64,000 bases of DNA from Bradyrhizobium elkanii USDA 76 (GCF_023278185.1 NZ_CP066356.1:4704001-4768000); one strand, 5' to 3'; counted from the first letter of the stretch, positions 1 to 6,791 are shown. Translations and numbers: made by a program. The notes: generated from the letters alone by a model not told the origin.

Positions 1-45
1 CGCTTATGTTGGCGCCGGCGGTCGTCGCTTCCCAACCGCTCATGA

Positions 46-88
46 AAAAAACCGGGCCTCCACTTGTCGAGGGCGGGACCCGGCTTTT
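46..88. terminator. Rho-independent terminator, possibly bidirectional
   Basis: An A run, the stem CCGGG (52-56), a GC-rich loop region, the matching CCCGG (79-83) and then CTTTT. Because A residues precede and T residues follow the stem, it could stop transcription from either side. It lies upstream of the first small gene. Confidence 0.6.
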
Positions 89-143
89 CGTGATCTTCAT
101 CCGGCTCCGCTCGCGCGGCGCCTAACCACGAAAGGACCCTAGT

Positions 144-356
144 GTGGTCGATCGTATCCAGCAAGACAACAATCCGCGAAAAACTAAATTCACGTTTGAG
201 GAGGCCGTTGACGTCTGGCTGCGCCGCTGGAGCGGCCAGCTGATCCATGAGATCGCGGCGGCCTATGTCATCAATTCGGGGCGCGTCAGTGACGTCCTCA
301 ATGAGGTGACGCATCGCGGCAGTAAGGCGGCGGCAGCAGCGCGCCGTCCGGCCTAA
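144..356 (+). CDS. Small HTH-like hypothetical protein
   Basis: Encodes 70 residues. The middle (about 18-55) is predicted helical, with an alternation resembling a helix-turn-helix (EIAAAYVINSGRVSDVLNE), and the tail is rich in Lys, Ala and Arg. The start is GTG at 144, with an AAAGGA Shine-Dalgarno about 8 nt upstream. Small proteins of this style are common in Bradyrhizobium genomes and prophages. A DNA-binding role is inferred from the helical pattern and basic tail only; no specific function is recognised. Confidence 0.6.
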   Translation: MVDRIQQDNNPRKTKFTFEEAVDVWLRRWSGQLIHEIAAAYVINSGRVSDVLNEVTHRGSKAAAAARRPA

Positions 357-441
357 ACCGGCGCCTGGCGGGGCGGCGACGGCGCCGCTCCGCTGCTGGT
401 TCCGGATTCGCATTTCGGGCAAAAATACCTATCTGCCCGAC

Positions 442-1041
442 ATGGCAAAGCGGTTTGAGTTTGCACGGCCGGTGACCGCAAAGGCGGTGCCGGCGGGGCC
501 GCGGTGGATTCACGAAATCAAATTCGATGGGTTCCGGATGCGCGTCGTCCGCGAGGCCGATCGCGTGCGGCTGTTCACCATGAACGGCGCCGACTGGACC
601 GATCGCTATCCCTGGATTGTCGAGGCCGCGCGCCGCCTCAAGCCTAAGCAGTTCGTGCTCGACGGCGAGGCGGTCGTCCTCGACGTCCGCAGTTACAGCG
701 ATTTCGATGCCTTGGTCTCGCGCAAGCATGACGACGAGGTCCAGCTCTACGCCTTCGACGTCCTCGCGCTCGAGGGGGATGACCTGACCAGGCTGCCGCT
801 GTCGATGCGGAAGGCCAACCTGCAGCGCCTGTTGACGCGGCGGGTCGACGGCATCCAGCTCGCGCCCTATGAGGCTGGCGAGATCGGGCCGGACCTGTTC
901 CGCCATGCCTGTCTGCATGGTCTCGAGGGTATCGTCTCCAAGCAGCTCGAGCGGTCCTACAAGCCGGGCCGCTGCGATCACTGGATCAAGTCGAAAAACC
1001 CGGATCATCCCGCCTTCCGTCGCGTCGCCGATCGCTTCTAG
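442..1041 (+). CDS. Minimal ATP-dependent DNA ligase (adenylation domain only)
   Basis: Encodes 199 residues corresponding to the nucleotidyltransferase domain of ATP-dependent DNA ligases (LigD/Lig-type). Visible motifs are motif I KFDGFR near residue 28 with the adenylated lysine, motif III (VLDGEAV near 74), motif IV (EGIVSK near 164) and motif V (WIKSKN near 183). It has no OB-fold domain and no LigD polymerase or nuclease domain. This short form is widespread in rhizobia, so it is a known compact family rather than an obvious truncation. Its stop codon overlaps convergently with the next minus-strand gene. It may seal nicks in phage DNA; activity without an OB domain is uncertain. Confidence 0.82.
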   Translation: MAKRFEFARPVTAKAVPAGPRWIHEIKFDGFRMRVVREADRVRLFTMNGADWTDRYPWIVEAARRLKPKQFVLDGEAVVLDVRSYSDFDALVSRKHDDEVQLYAFDVLALEGDDLTRLPLSMRKANLQRLLTRRVDGIQLAPYEAGEIGPDLFRHACLHGLEGIVSKQLERSYKPGRCDHWIKSKNPDHPAFRRVADRF

Positions 1042-1313
1042 GATTTGCGGATGTTCATCGCGGCGTAGGCTGCGGCCAGCTTTTCCGGCGTCTGCCTGGC
1101 CTTGAAGGCCGACCATGCTGATTTGAATTCGGCTTTCGCCGCCTCGAGGTTGCCGGCGCTGCCGACCGGCAGGCCGCCGGTGATATGGACCTGGACATGC
1201 CAAAGCCAGACGCCGGGCGACCGCTCGCTCGCATAGCGGATGCGGCCGATCCGCTGGCCGTCCTCAATGATGGAATAGTCGCGGATGCCGATCGGCCGCA
1301 GCGCGAGGCTCAT
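1038..1313 (-). CDS. Hypothetical protein, last gene of the integrase operon
   Basis: Encodes 91 residues beginning MSLALRPIGIRDY. The N-terminal half reads as beta strands with aromatic residues (IEDGQRIGRIRYA; WLWHVQVHITG) and the C-terminal half as an amphipathic helix (KAEFKSAWSAFKARQ). The start overlaps the integrase stop by 4 nt, so it is probably translationally coupled to it. The 3' end overlaps the convergent ligase gene by 4 nt. The family looks typical of rhizobial genomes but I cannot assign a function. Confidence 0.65.
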   Translation of the reverse strand: MSLALRPIGIRDYSIIEDGQRIGRIRYASERSPGVWLWHVQVHITGGLPVGSAGNLEAAKAEFKSAWSAFKARQTPEKLAAAYAAMNIRKS

Positions 1314-2485
1314 TCGTTGCCGCCCTTGTTCTCGGCCGCTTTGGGAGCTGCCGGCGCTGCCGGCTGGTGGGCGGCGGTCGCTTCCATCGCGGCGCGCAGA
1401 TCCTCGAGCGTCGCGTCGGTGTAGAATTCGGACGTGATGGCAATGGTCGAGTGACCGAGCTGTTTCTGCACGATGCGCAGATTGCCGGTCGCGCGCAGCG
1501 TGCGCATGCCTGTCGTATGGCGCAAATCGTGGATGCGCGCGTCAACGCCGGCCTTGGTCCAGTTCCGTTTCTTGTTTGAGGCGAAGCCGGTTGCCGTGAT
1601 CGGGTAGCGCTGTCCCTTGACGATATCGCCGAGCTTGCGGCCCTTCCTGGTGCGGTTTTTCCAGGTGCGTTGTGCCTTGTAGGTGAAAACAAATTCCGGA
1701 TGGTGGCCGCGCCGGCGCCAGAGGATCGCATAGGCCTCGCGCGACAGCGGAATGATCCGCGGCGTGTCGCCTTTGGTCATGACGCTGATGGTGCCGAGCT
1801 CGAAATTGACCTGCGTCCAGGTCAGCAGCAGATTTTGCCGACGCAGTCCGGTGATAATCGCGAACCGCCGCAGCTCGGCATAGTCCAGGCTCTCGACCTG
1901 GTCGATCGCGGTCTCCTCGCTGGGCAGTAGCTCGCGGACCGGACGTTTCTTCTGTTTCAGCCGATGCTTTTTCCAGGTCGGTTCCTTCGGCAAGATCGCA
2001 TTCCAGTTCTCTTTCGCGCGGCGCATGACACGGCGCAGCAGATCCAGCGTGCGATTGACGGTCGACGGCGTGATCTGGCGATAGAGGATCTTGGCTTTGC
2101 CGTTGTCGACGACAGTGCGATCGCGCCGGCGGTCCTTCCTGCGTTCAGCGACGAGCGTCGCGACAGTGTCGTCGATAATGTCCTGCAGCAGCGTCTTGCC
2201 GCCGATGATCTCAACAATGCGATCGAGGGCGGATTTGATCTTGAGGTCGGCCAGGTGCTGGCCGTGCTCGTCCCACCAGCGATCGCAGGCGCGCTCGAGC
2301 GTCAGCGGTCCTCGGCCGGCGGCGATCCAGCCGGCGACGAGCTCGCGGGCGCGGGTTTTTTCTTCCGCCTCAGCTGCACGCGCGTCACTCTCGCTCTCGC
2401 ATTCGGTTGAGCCGGAAAAGCGATAACCTTTGATCTGGAAATCGAAGTGCCAGAAACGGCTCTTGGCGGGCTGATAGACAGACAT
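1310..2485 (-). CDS. int: Phage tyrosine recombinase (integrase)
   Basis: Encodes 391 residues. The N-terminus (SRFWHFDFQIKGYRF) is the arm-binding type domain typical of phage integrases. A SAM-like core-binding domain spans about 75-170, and the catalytic domain about 185-365. Catalytic residues are visible: R215 in TGLRRQN, a probable Lys near 238, H319-D-L-R322, H345 in LGHS and Y355 in FYTDA. All five expected positions are present, so the enzyme should be active. It sits in the leftward operon behind an excisionase-like gene and probably acts on the tRNA-Arg attachment site at about 42.52 kb. The C-terminus ends in a low-complexity Ala/Pro tail. Confidence 0.95.
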   Translation of the reverse strand: MSVYQPAKSRFWHFDFQIKGYRFSGSTECESESDARAAEAEEKTRARELVAGWIAAGRGPLTLERACDRWWDEHGQHLADLKIKSALDRIVEIIGGKTLLQDIIDDTVATLVAERRKDRRRDRTVVDNGKAKILYRQITPSTVNRTLDLLRRVMRRAKENWNAILPKEPTWKKHRLKQKKRPVRELLPSEETAIDQVESLDYAELRRFAIITGLRRQNLLLTWTQVNFELGTISVMTKGDTPRIIPLSREAYAILWRRRGHHPEFVFTYKAQRTWKNRTRKGRKLGDIVKGQRYPITATGFASNKKRNWTKAGVDARIHDLRHTTGMRTLRATGNLRIVQKQLGHSTIAITSEFYTDATLEDLRAAMEATAAHQPAAPAAPKAAENKGGNE

Positions 2486-2718
2486 GGCGGCGGGGTCTCC
2501 TCGAGCGCCTCGAGAAACGCCTCGACGTCCGAACGGGTAAAGACGCGGCGAGGCTTCTTGCGACCCTTGCCCTTGATACGGGAGGGCAGGGTTTCGTCGG
2601 CAATATGCCGCGCGATCGTGGTCCGGTCCATCGGCAGCAGTCGCGCCAGCTGTGGAACGCCGATGGTCGCGAAGGCGGAAAAGTGCGCGTCAAGCGCCTG
2701 CGGAAGGGCGGCGGTCAT
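2302..2718 (-). CDS. Excisionase-like HTH protein (Xis candidate)
   Basis: Encodes 138 residues. Residues about 18-70 form a MerR/HTH_17-type winged helix (VPQLARLLPMDRTTIARHI followed by a basic wing, KGKGRKKPRRVFT, and RSDVEAFL), the architecture of excisionases. The open frame continues as a Pro/Arg-rich tail overlapping the first 184 nt of int in another frame, as xis and int overlap in lambda-type phages. The start overlaps the previous stop by 4 nt. The tail may be a by-product of the overlap. A directionality factor role is inferred from domain type and position. Confidence 0.7.
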   Translation of the reverse strand: MTAALPQALDAHFSAFATIGVPQLARLLPMDRTTIARHIADETLPSRIKGKGRKKPRRVFTRSDVEAFLEALEETPPPCLSISPPRAVSGTSISRSKVIAFPAQPNARARVTRVQLRRKKKPAPASSSPAGSPPAEDR

Positions 2719-3050
2719 GCGGCCTCCGGATGTTTGACGCCGTCAGGCGTCGGCCAGCGCGCGGCAAAACGCTGCATGGTGGCCTCGTCGGCAAAGCCGA
2801 ACCATGTCCAGCCAAAGATCGTCGCGCTGCCGCGATGCCAGCAGCCGGCGCGGCCGTGGATCGGCGAGGACATCTCGCCGAGCTCGGCGTAACACCAGCG
2901 CAGGATCTCGTCCTCGCGGGCGTAGCGGTCTCCGACATAGACGTCGAGCATCCACGGCGTCGGCGTCCAGACCTCGCGCATGATCTCGCCGCGACCGGGT
3001 GTGCCGTAATTGAATGCGATGGTTCTCTGATACAGCGCGGTCCCGCTCAT
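2715..3050 (-). CDS. Hypothetical phage protein
   Basis: Encodes 111 residues rich in Trp and aromatic residues (WTPTPWMLDVYVGDRY; IFGWTWFGFADEATMQRFAARW). It is soluble, with no membrane segment and no recognised catalytic motif. It overlaps the neighbouring genes by 4 nt on both sides, so it is co-translated in the leftward lysogeny operon just upstream of the excisionase-like gene. Function unknown. Confidence 0.65.
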   Translation of the reverse strand: MSGTALYQRTIAFNYGTPGRGEIMREVWTPTPWMLDVYVGDRYAREDEILRWCYAELGEMSSPIHGRAGCWHRGSATIFGWTWFGFADEATMQRFAARWPTPDGVKHPEAA

Positions 3051-3637
3051 GGCAGTTGCACCGGAATAGTGGTATCGGCCGGCAGTTTGGCGAGCGTGCG
3101 GATAAGATCGCGCAGACGGGCGCTGGTCTGTTCGCTATCCTCGAACCATTTGCGGATCTTCCTGCGGTCGAGGCTGTTGATCAGGGCGGATGGCACGCTA
3201 CAGCCCGAGGCGCGGATCGCGCGGATGTTATGCCGGTACCGTTCGATGCGTTCGGACATCGCCAGCTCTGGCCCGTGGCGCAGCAGTTTCGGCCAACTGC
3301 CTCTCGGTAGCTTTGATCGCAGCAGCCCGTCGACGATTTCTGCGCGGCCGCTGGCGATCAGGCGGTCTGCGACGGCGGTGCTGATCGTTTTGGCGCCAAA
3401 CCGCCAGCCGCCGCGCGGATGCCGCTCGAAGGGGCTGAATTCGAGCAGCTTGAGGGGAACCCGGTCATAAGGCTTTTCGCCGGATCGTCCCGCGATGGAA
3501 CGTTTACCCGTTTTGCGTGTGAGGCGTGGCGCTGATGCAACGGGTTGAGCCGCCGCGCCTCTGATTTGCTCCGGTTGCATAGGTGCGGCGGCGACCTTGT
3601 CGCTCAATTCACACCCGTAAATTTGCGGAATAGGCAT
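3047..3637 (-). CDS. Hypothetical protein, first gene of the leftward operon
   Basis: Encodes 196 residues, basic (many Arg/Lys), with a disordered N-terminus and a helical C-terminal half (ALINSLDRRKIRKWFEDSEQ... RLRDLIRTLAKL). I do not recognise a family. It starts about 60-110 bp from a 9-bp inverted repeat and two copies of the phage operator, so its transcription is probably repressed together with int/xis. An internal Met at residue 20 is a possible alternative start. A nucleic-acid-binding role is possible from the basic character only. Confidence 0.6.
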   Translation of the reverse strand: MPIPQIYGCELSDKVAAAPMQPEQIRGAAAQPVASAPRLTRKTGKRSIAGRSGEKPYDRVPLKLLEFSPFERHPRGGWRFGAKTISTAVADRLIASGRAEIVDGLLRSKLPRGSWPKLLRHGPELAMSERIERYRHNIRAIRASGCSVPSALINSLDRRKIRKWFEDSEQTSARLRDLIRTLAKLPADTTIPVQLP

Positions 3638-3667
3638 CCTGCTGATTGTCCCACTAGAAACATTCGC

Positions 3668-3691
3668 GTCACCGGCGCAAATGCCGGTGAC
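3668..3691. repeat. Perfect 9-bp inverted repeat in the leftward-operon leader
   Basis: GTCACCGGC (3668-3676) and GCCGGTGAC (3683-3691) flank the 6-nt loop GCAAAT. It lies between the leftward operon start (3637) and the operator at 3700. It could be an RNA hairpin in the leader of the leftward transcript or a protein-binding palindrome. No T run follows it on either strand, so a simple terminator is unlikely. Confidence 0.6.
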
Positions 3692-3699
3692 ATGGAATA

Positions 3700-3746
3700 A
3701 TCACAAAATGTGAATTTGTACAGCGTCGTTATTCACGACGTGTGAA
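3700..3746. promoter_or_regulatory. Operator pair (15-bp palindromes) in the left divergent region
   Basis: Two copies of a 15-bp near-palindrome: ATCACAAAATGTGAA (3700-3714) and TTCACGACGTGTGAA (3732-3746), centre to centre 32 bp, about three helical turns. The same motif occurs twice in the repressor/cro intergenic region. They lie between the leftward int operon and the rightward DUF4118-like gene, and the second copy touches the first possible ATG of that gene. Binding by the XRE repressor (4299-4637) is inferred from motif sharing. No convincing promoter could be picked here by eye. Confidence 0.65.
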
Positions 3747-3751
3747 TGCCC

Positions 3752-4354
3752 ATGGAAAAAACAACAATGAAGACACTTATGTCGAGCCGTCCGAGGTCGT
3801 CGGACGCGAACCGTCACCTTGCCCTGCAGCTCGCGATCCAGTTGCCTGATTCTACCGAGGACGCGCGTCAGGTCGTCGACGAGCTCGCAGTGCTGCTCGA
3901 GGGCTACATCACCGCGCCGGGGCCTCGCCCGCTTTGGGAGCGGCAGGTGCTGGCGCTCGCGGCGCCCTATCATGCGGGGCCGGCGTTGTTCTGGACGATC
4001 GCCTCATTCCTATTGCTTGTCCCGGTCGCGATCGCGCTGGTTGCTTTGCTCGGCGTCCAGGCGGTCGAGGTGCTGATTTTCGGGATGCTGGCGGCGAGTT
4101 GCTCGCTGATCTTTGGCCGCCGCTACGGCGTCCTGGTCGGCGTGCTGGCGGCGATCGCGCACAACCTGTTTGTGGTGCCGCCAGCGCTCGAGCTCACGCT
4201 GCCGTCGACGCTCGAGGCGGTTTTCGGCTGCTGCTACGCCGCCGCGGCGCTCGGCGTGCCGTTCGTCGCGCAAAATGCGGCCGCGCTACGTGCGGCGGCT
4301 ATGTGCGCTTGCGTGCGGCTCGTTCCTGCGCCTGGATCGCCGTCGCAAGGTTGA
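3752..4354 (+). CDS. DUF4118-like integral membrane protein
   Basis: About 200 residues. After an N-terminal soluble helical part (about 1-75) there are four hydrophobic segments (about 78-97, 99-120, 125-150 and 157-180). The stretch around FGRRYGVLVGVLAAIAHNLFVVPP matches the pattern of the four-helix DUF4118 domain of KdpD-type sensor kinases (a basic, Tyr-containing turn followed by a helix with Phe/Pro). No kinase domain is present. Start choice is uncertain: ATG codons lie at 3746, 3752 and 3767, and the first overlaps an operator. The 3' end overlaps the convergent repressor gene by 56 nt. A membrane role in lysogens is possible; function unknown. Confidence 0.6.
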   Translation: MEKTTMKTLMSSRPRSSDANRHLALQLAIQLPDSTEDARQVVDELAVLLEGYITAPGPRPLWERQVLALAAPYHAGPALFWTIASFLLLVPVAIALVALLGVQAVEVLIFGMLAASCSLIFGRRYGVLVGVLAAIAHNLFVVPPALELTLPSTLEAVFGCCYAAAALGVPFVAQNAAALRAAAMCACVRLVPAPGSPSQG

Positions 4355-4637
4355 CCGGCAAGTCAGATGCCATGCCGCGGTAGATCCAGTTGAGGCCGAC
4401 GCCTGTTGCCTTGCAGACCTTGAGGGCGGCGTCGATCGTGATGCGCCGTCCGCCCGTCTCGTAGTTATTCCACTGCGGCGCATCGATCCCGACCAGGCGA
4501 CACCAAGCCGCCTGGTTTAGCTTCATGGCCTCGCGCGTCCGCTTCAAGCGGTGCGCAACCGCCTCATTGCTCTCAGGATTTTGGTCTGTTGATGCTGCCG
4601 CCATTCCGGCCGGCAATGTCGCTGAATCCGTCAACAT
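4299..4637 (-). CDS. Phage repressor, XRE/Cro-CI family
   Basis: Encodes up to 112 residues (a second start gives 101). An HTH_3 domain spans about 28-85: VAHRLKRTREAMKLNQAAWCRLVGIDAPQWNNYETGGRRITID, with the recognition helix in the QWNNYETG segment. There is no C-terminal peptidase/oligomerisation domain, so this is a short repressor of the 434-Cro/P2-C type rather than a LexA-like cleavable one. It is divergent from a cro-like gene across two operators, the standard genetic switch layout. Autoregulation via the operators at 4644-4684 is likely. Confidence 0.85.
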   Translation of the reverse strand: MLTDSATLPAGMAAASTDQNPESNEAVAHRLKRTREAMKLNQAAWCRLVGIDAPQWNNYETGGRRITIDAALKVCKATGVGLNWIYRGMASDLPVNLATAIQAQERAARKRT

Positions 4638-4643
4638 TTACCA

Positions 4644-4691
4644 TTTACCCAACGTGAACTGTTTGGACATTCACAATCTGTGAAGTATGGT
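4644..4691 (+). promoter_or_regulatory. Genetic switch: sigma70-type promoter with operator in its spacer
   Basis: The rightward early promoter reads TTGGAC (4663-4668), 17 nt, then TATGGT (4686-4691). Its spacer is filled by the perfect palindrome TTCACAATCTGTGAA (4670-4684). A second, weaker copy, TTTACCCAACGTGAA (4644-4658), lies 26 bp upstream. Expected transcription start is near 4698, only about 3 nt before the cro ATG at 4701. Repressor bound to the spacer operator would directly block RNA polymerase. Promoter assignment is by consensus and spacing only. Confidence 0.72.
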
Positions 4692-4700
4692 CCGAGCGTC

Positions 4701-4943
4701 ATGAATGATTCGCGCTTCAAGAAATTGGGTACGGCAGCCGAGGTCGTCGACGCGGTCGGCGGGACGTTCAAGGCTGCGGAAATCGCTGGTTGCAAGCCGC
4801 CGGCGATCTCCAATGCGATCGCGCGCGGCCGTCTGCCTTCTCCGACATTTCTGATTTTCGAGGCCGAGCTCGCCGAGCGCGGCCTGGTTGCGTCGCCGGA
4901 GCTCTGGGGCATCCGGCCGGCGCCGCGTCGCAAGCGTCACTAA
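4701..4943 (+). CDS. Cro-like HTH regulator, first early gene
   Basis: Encodes 80 residues with a small HTH similar to the YdaS/Cro class (AAEVVDAVGGTFKAAEIAGCKPPAISNAIARGRLP): a helix, turn, then a recognition helix with PAISNAI. The ATG at 4701 is chosen because the putative -10 box ends at 4691, which rules out the upstream GTG at 4680. The mRNA is probably leaderless. It is divergent from the repressor and begins the rightward early operon, so it should antagonise the repressor at the shared operators. Confidence 0.78.
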   Translation: MNDSRFKKLGTAAEVVDAVGGTFKAAEIAGCKPPAISNAIARGRLPSPTFLIFEAELAERGLVASPELWGIRPAPRRKRH

Positions 4944-4965
4944 CGGTTTTTCGCACAGGGGCAAC

Positions 4966-5367
4966 ATGGGGCGAGAGGCTACACAGGTTCCGACCGGGAA
5001 CGCAAAAAAGCGAGCCGGCCAGCTGGCCGGACGAAACCGGCCAGTTGGCCGGACGATCGCTCCGGCAATGCAGGTTTTCCGCGGGCTTTTCCCGCACCAG
5101 ACCGCGGCCGAGCTCGCGATCCGAACCGGCGCCGAGATCCGCCATTGCGAGCGCTGCCTCGCCGGTGACCGGGATCTCGGCAGCGCTTTCCAAGCCAAGC
5201 TGCTGCAGTCCGACGTCGGCGACAAGATCCTCGACGCGATCATGGGCGAGGCGCGGCCGGCTTGGTGGGTCGGTCTGAAAAAGCAGCTCGAGCTTTCGAA
5301 ACTGGTCAAGGCCGAGGCCGAGCTGCGCAAGCAGATCGAGTCCATGCAGCGCGGCATGGCGGATTAG
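4966..5367 (+). CDS. Hypothetical early protein with HTH-like segment
   Basis: Encodes 133 residues. The N-terminus is disordered and basic. Residues about 40-90 form an HTH-like unit (FPHQTAAELAIRTGAEIRHCERCLAGDRDLGSAFQAKLLQSDVG), and the C-terminal end is a Lys/Glu-rich amphipathic helix (SKLVKAEAELRKQIESMQ). Similar proteins recur after cro in alphaproteobacterial prophages. ATG at 4966 has an AGGGG ribosome site. A CII-like transcriptional role is possible from its position but is not shown by the sequence. Confidence 0.65.
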   Translation: MGREATQVPTGNAKKRAGQLAGRNRPVGRTIAPAMQVFRGLFPHQTAAELAIRTGAEIRHCERCLAGDRDLGSAFQAKLLQSDVGDKILDAIMGEARPAWWVGLKKQLELSKLVKAEAELRKQIESMQRGMAD

Positions 5368-5384
5368 GGGAAGGGGAATTTTCC

Positions 5385-5537
5385 ATGGTCACGGAGCGTT
5401 TGTCGGACCCGCAGCTCTACACGCTGATGGGCGTTTTTCTCGGCCTCGGCATCGCCGGGCTGATCTCGGTGATCTGCTGGCCGCTGCGCGATTGGCCACG
5501 CGACGTCGGCGTCGGCTTCCGGTGGGTGAAGCGATGA
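5385..5537 (+). CDS. Small single-span membrane protein
   Basis: Encodes 50 residues with one hydrophobic segment (LYTLMGVFLGLGIAGLISVI, about 10-29) and a short basic C-terminal tail. ATG at 5385 is preceded by AAGGGGAA. Its stop overlaps the next start by 4 nt (ATGA). Function unknown. Confidence 0.6.
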   Translation: MVTERLSDPQLYTLMGVFLGLGIAGLISVICWPLRDWPRDVGVGFRWVKR

Positions 5538-5842
5538 GCGAGCAGCTGACCGCAGCCGAGCGCATCCATGCGCTGCTGAGCGAGGCGACCGCGATCGCCT
5601 GCAACATTCCGCTGTCCGAGGCCGAGGCGATCATCATCGCGCAGGACGAGGTCTGGGCGCCATGGCATCCGGTGCACGGCTTCAGCATTCAGGCCCGCCA
5701 CTATTACGAGGGGCCGACGACCTTCGCCGATCTCGATGGCGCGCTGCCGCTGGTCAAGATGCTCAACCTCGAGGACCGCACGACCAACCGTAACGGCTGG
5801 CGCGCAGTGCCCTGCAAGGTCGTGCGGGTGCCGCGCCGATGA
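5534..5842 (+). CDS. Hypothetical early phage protein
   Basis: Encodes 102 residues. The N-terminal half is helical (TAAERIHALLSEATAIACNIPLSEAEAIIIAQDEVW); the C-terminal half is beta-like with aromatic residues and ends basic (VPCKVVRVPRR). No family recognised. Overlaps both neighbours by 4 nt, so it is translationally coupled within the early operon. Confidence 0.6.
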   Translation: MSEQLTAAERIHALLSEATAIACNIPLSEAEAIIIAQDEVWAPWHPVHGFSIQARHYYEGPTTFADLDGALPLVKMLNLEDRTTNRNGWRAVPCKVVRVPRR

Positions 5843-6309
5843 GCGAGATCCGCACCGAGGCCCGCGAGGAGCTGAAATCCTACATCGAACGGATCGAGCG
5901 CCTCGTCGAGGAGATCGCGACCATCAAGGATGATCAGCGCGTCCTGTTCGCCGAGCTGAAGTCCAAGGGTTACGACCCCAAGGCCGTGAGGCGTATCATC
6001 AAGCGCCGACAGAAAGACCCGGATGAGATTGCCGAGGCCGAGGCGATCGATGGGACATACATGCACGCCATCGGCATGGCGGCTGAAACCCCGTTGCACG
6101 CGCAGGTGTCGCGCCTGGTCAGGGACGGCATGTCCCGCGACGAGGTGATCGAGGCATTCCAGATGCTGGTGCCGGTCAATGGCGAGGTGATCGCCAGCGT
6201 GGGCGGCGCGCCGATGCGGATCTGGCGCACCGAGGACGGCAAGGCGTTCGCCGAGGACTACGTCCCGCCGCTGTTCGAAAACTTCATGAAGAAGCGGGGC
6301 GCGGCCTGA
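5839..6309 (+). CDS. GapR-like (DUF2312) DNA-binding protein with extra C-terminal domain
   Basis: Encodes 156 residues. Residues about 5-75 match the GapR/DUF2312 family: coiled-coil SYIERIERLVEEIATI, then VLFAELKSKGYDPKAVRRII and KRRQKDPDE with the acidic tail typical of the family. GapR of Caulobacter binds overtwisted DNA ahead of replication and transcription machinery as a tetramer. Here a further 80 residues follow (from about 78: AIGMAAETPLHAQVSRLVRDGMSRDEVIEAFQMLVPV...), unlike the roughly 80-90-residue chromosomal protein. The gene lies in the phage early operon near replication and methylation genes. It may modulate host or phage DNA supercoiling; the C-terminal domain is unrecognised. 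Confidence 0.78.
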   Translation: MSEIRTEAREELKSYIERIERLVEEIATIKDDQRVLFAELKSKGYDPKAVRRIIKRRQKDPDEIAEAEAIDGTYMHAIGMAAETPLHAQVSRLVRDGMSRDEVIEAFQMLVPVNGEVIASVGGAPMRIWRTEDGKAFAEDYVPPLFENFMKKRGAA

Positions 6310-6791
6310 TGCACGGCTCGTTTGCCAGTGTCCGGCCCAGCGAGACGGTCTCGATCGAGCGGCTGCTCGATTCCGGGCTGACGCCATGGCGGCGCATCAT
6401 CCTTTCGGCGCGGGACAATGTCTGGTCGCTGGTCGATGCGGTCGATTACGACTGGCTCTCGAAAAACACCTGGAACGTGTCATGGGGCTCGCGCACGCCG
6501 TGGCAGCTCTACGCCAAGCGCAACGTCGGGCCGGACCGCGCCACGCTGCGGATGCACCGCGAGATCAAGATCGTGCGCGATCCGCGCTCCGAGCGGTTCA
6601 TGCGCGGTCACCACGTCGACCACGGCAACGGCCAGACGCTCGATAACCGCGACGACAATCTCGCCTGGTGCACCCACAAGCAGAACATGAAGAACCGCCG
6701 GCCGCGCTCGGCGATCCCTTCGCTCGAGCAGATCGTGCTCGAGCTGATGCGAGTTCACGACATTCCGTTTCCGCAGGAGGTGCCGTTTTGA
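6309..6791 (+). CDS. HNH_3-type endonuclease
   Basis: Encodes 160 residues. The core is an HNH_3 motif (HHVDHGNGQTLDNRDDNLAWC near residues 100-120): His-His, Asn and Asp positions of the bba-metal fold, preceded by a beta-rich part with WSLVDAVDYDWLS, WQLYAKR and TLRMHREI. This is the style of phage homing-type endonucleases that often carry an AP2 or NUMOD DNA-binding part. The start overlaps the previous stop (TGATG). It could be a free-standing homing nuclease or a modified-DNA nuclease; the sequence does not decide. Confidence 0.8.
   Translation: MHGSFASVRPSETVSIERLLDSGLTPWRRIILSARDNVWSLVDAVDYDWLSKNTWNVSWGSRTPWQLYAKRNVGPDRATLRMHREIKIVRDPRSERFMRGHHVDHGNGQTLDNRDDNLAWCTHKQNMKNRRPRSAIPSLEQIVLELMRVHDIPFPQEVPF

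Noticed and set aside
1..143. Left attachment site
   Set aside because: Compared by eye with the tRNA-Arg 3' end; no matching stretch found, so it is probably outside the window.
298..1203. 301-codon minus-strand open frame opposite the ligase
   Set aside because: The plus strand carries all ligase motifs; the antisense product looks random and Arg-rich.
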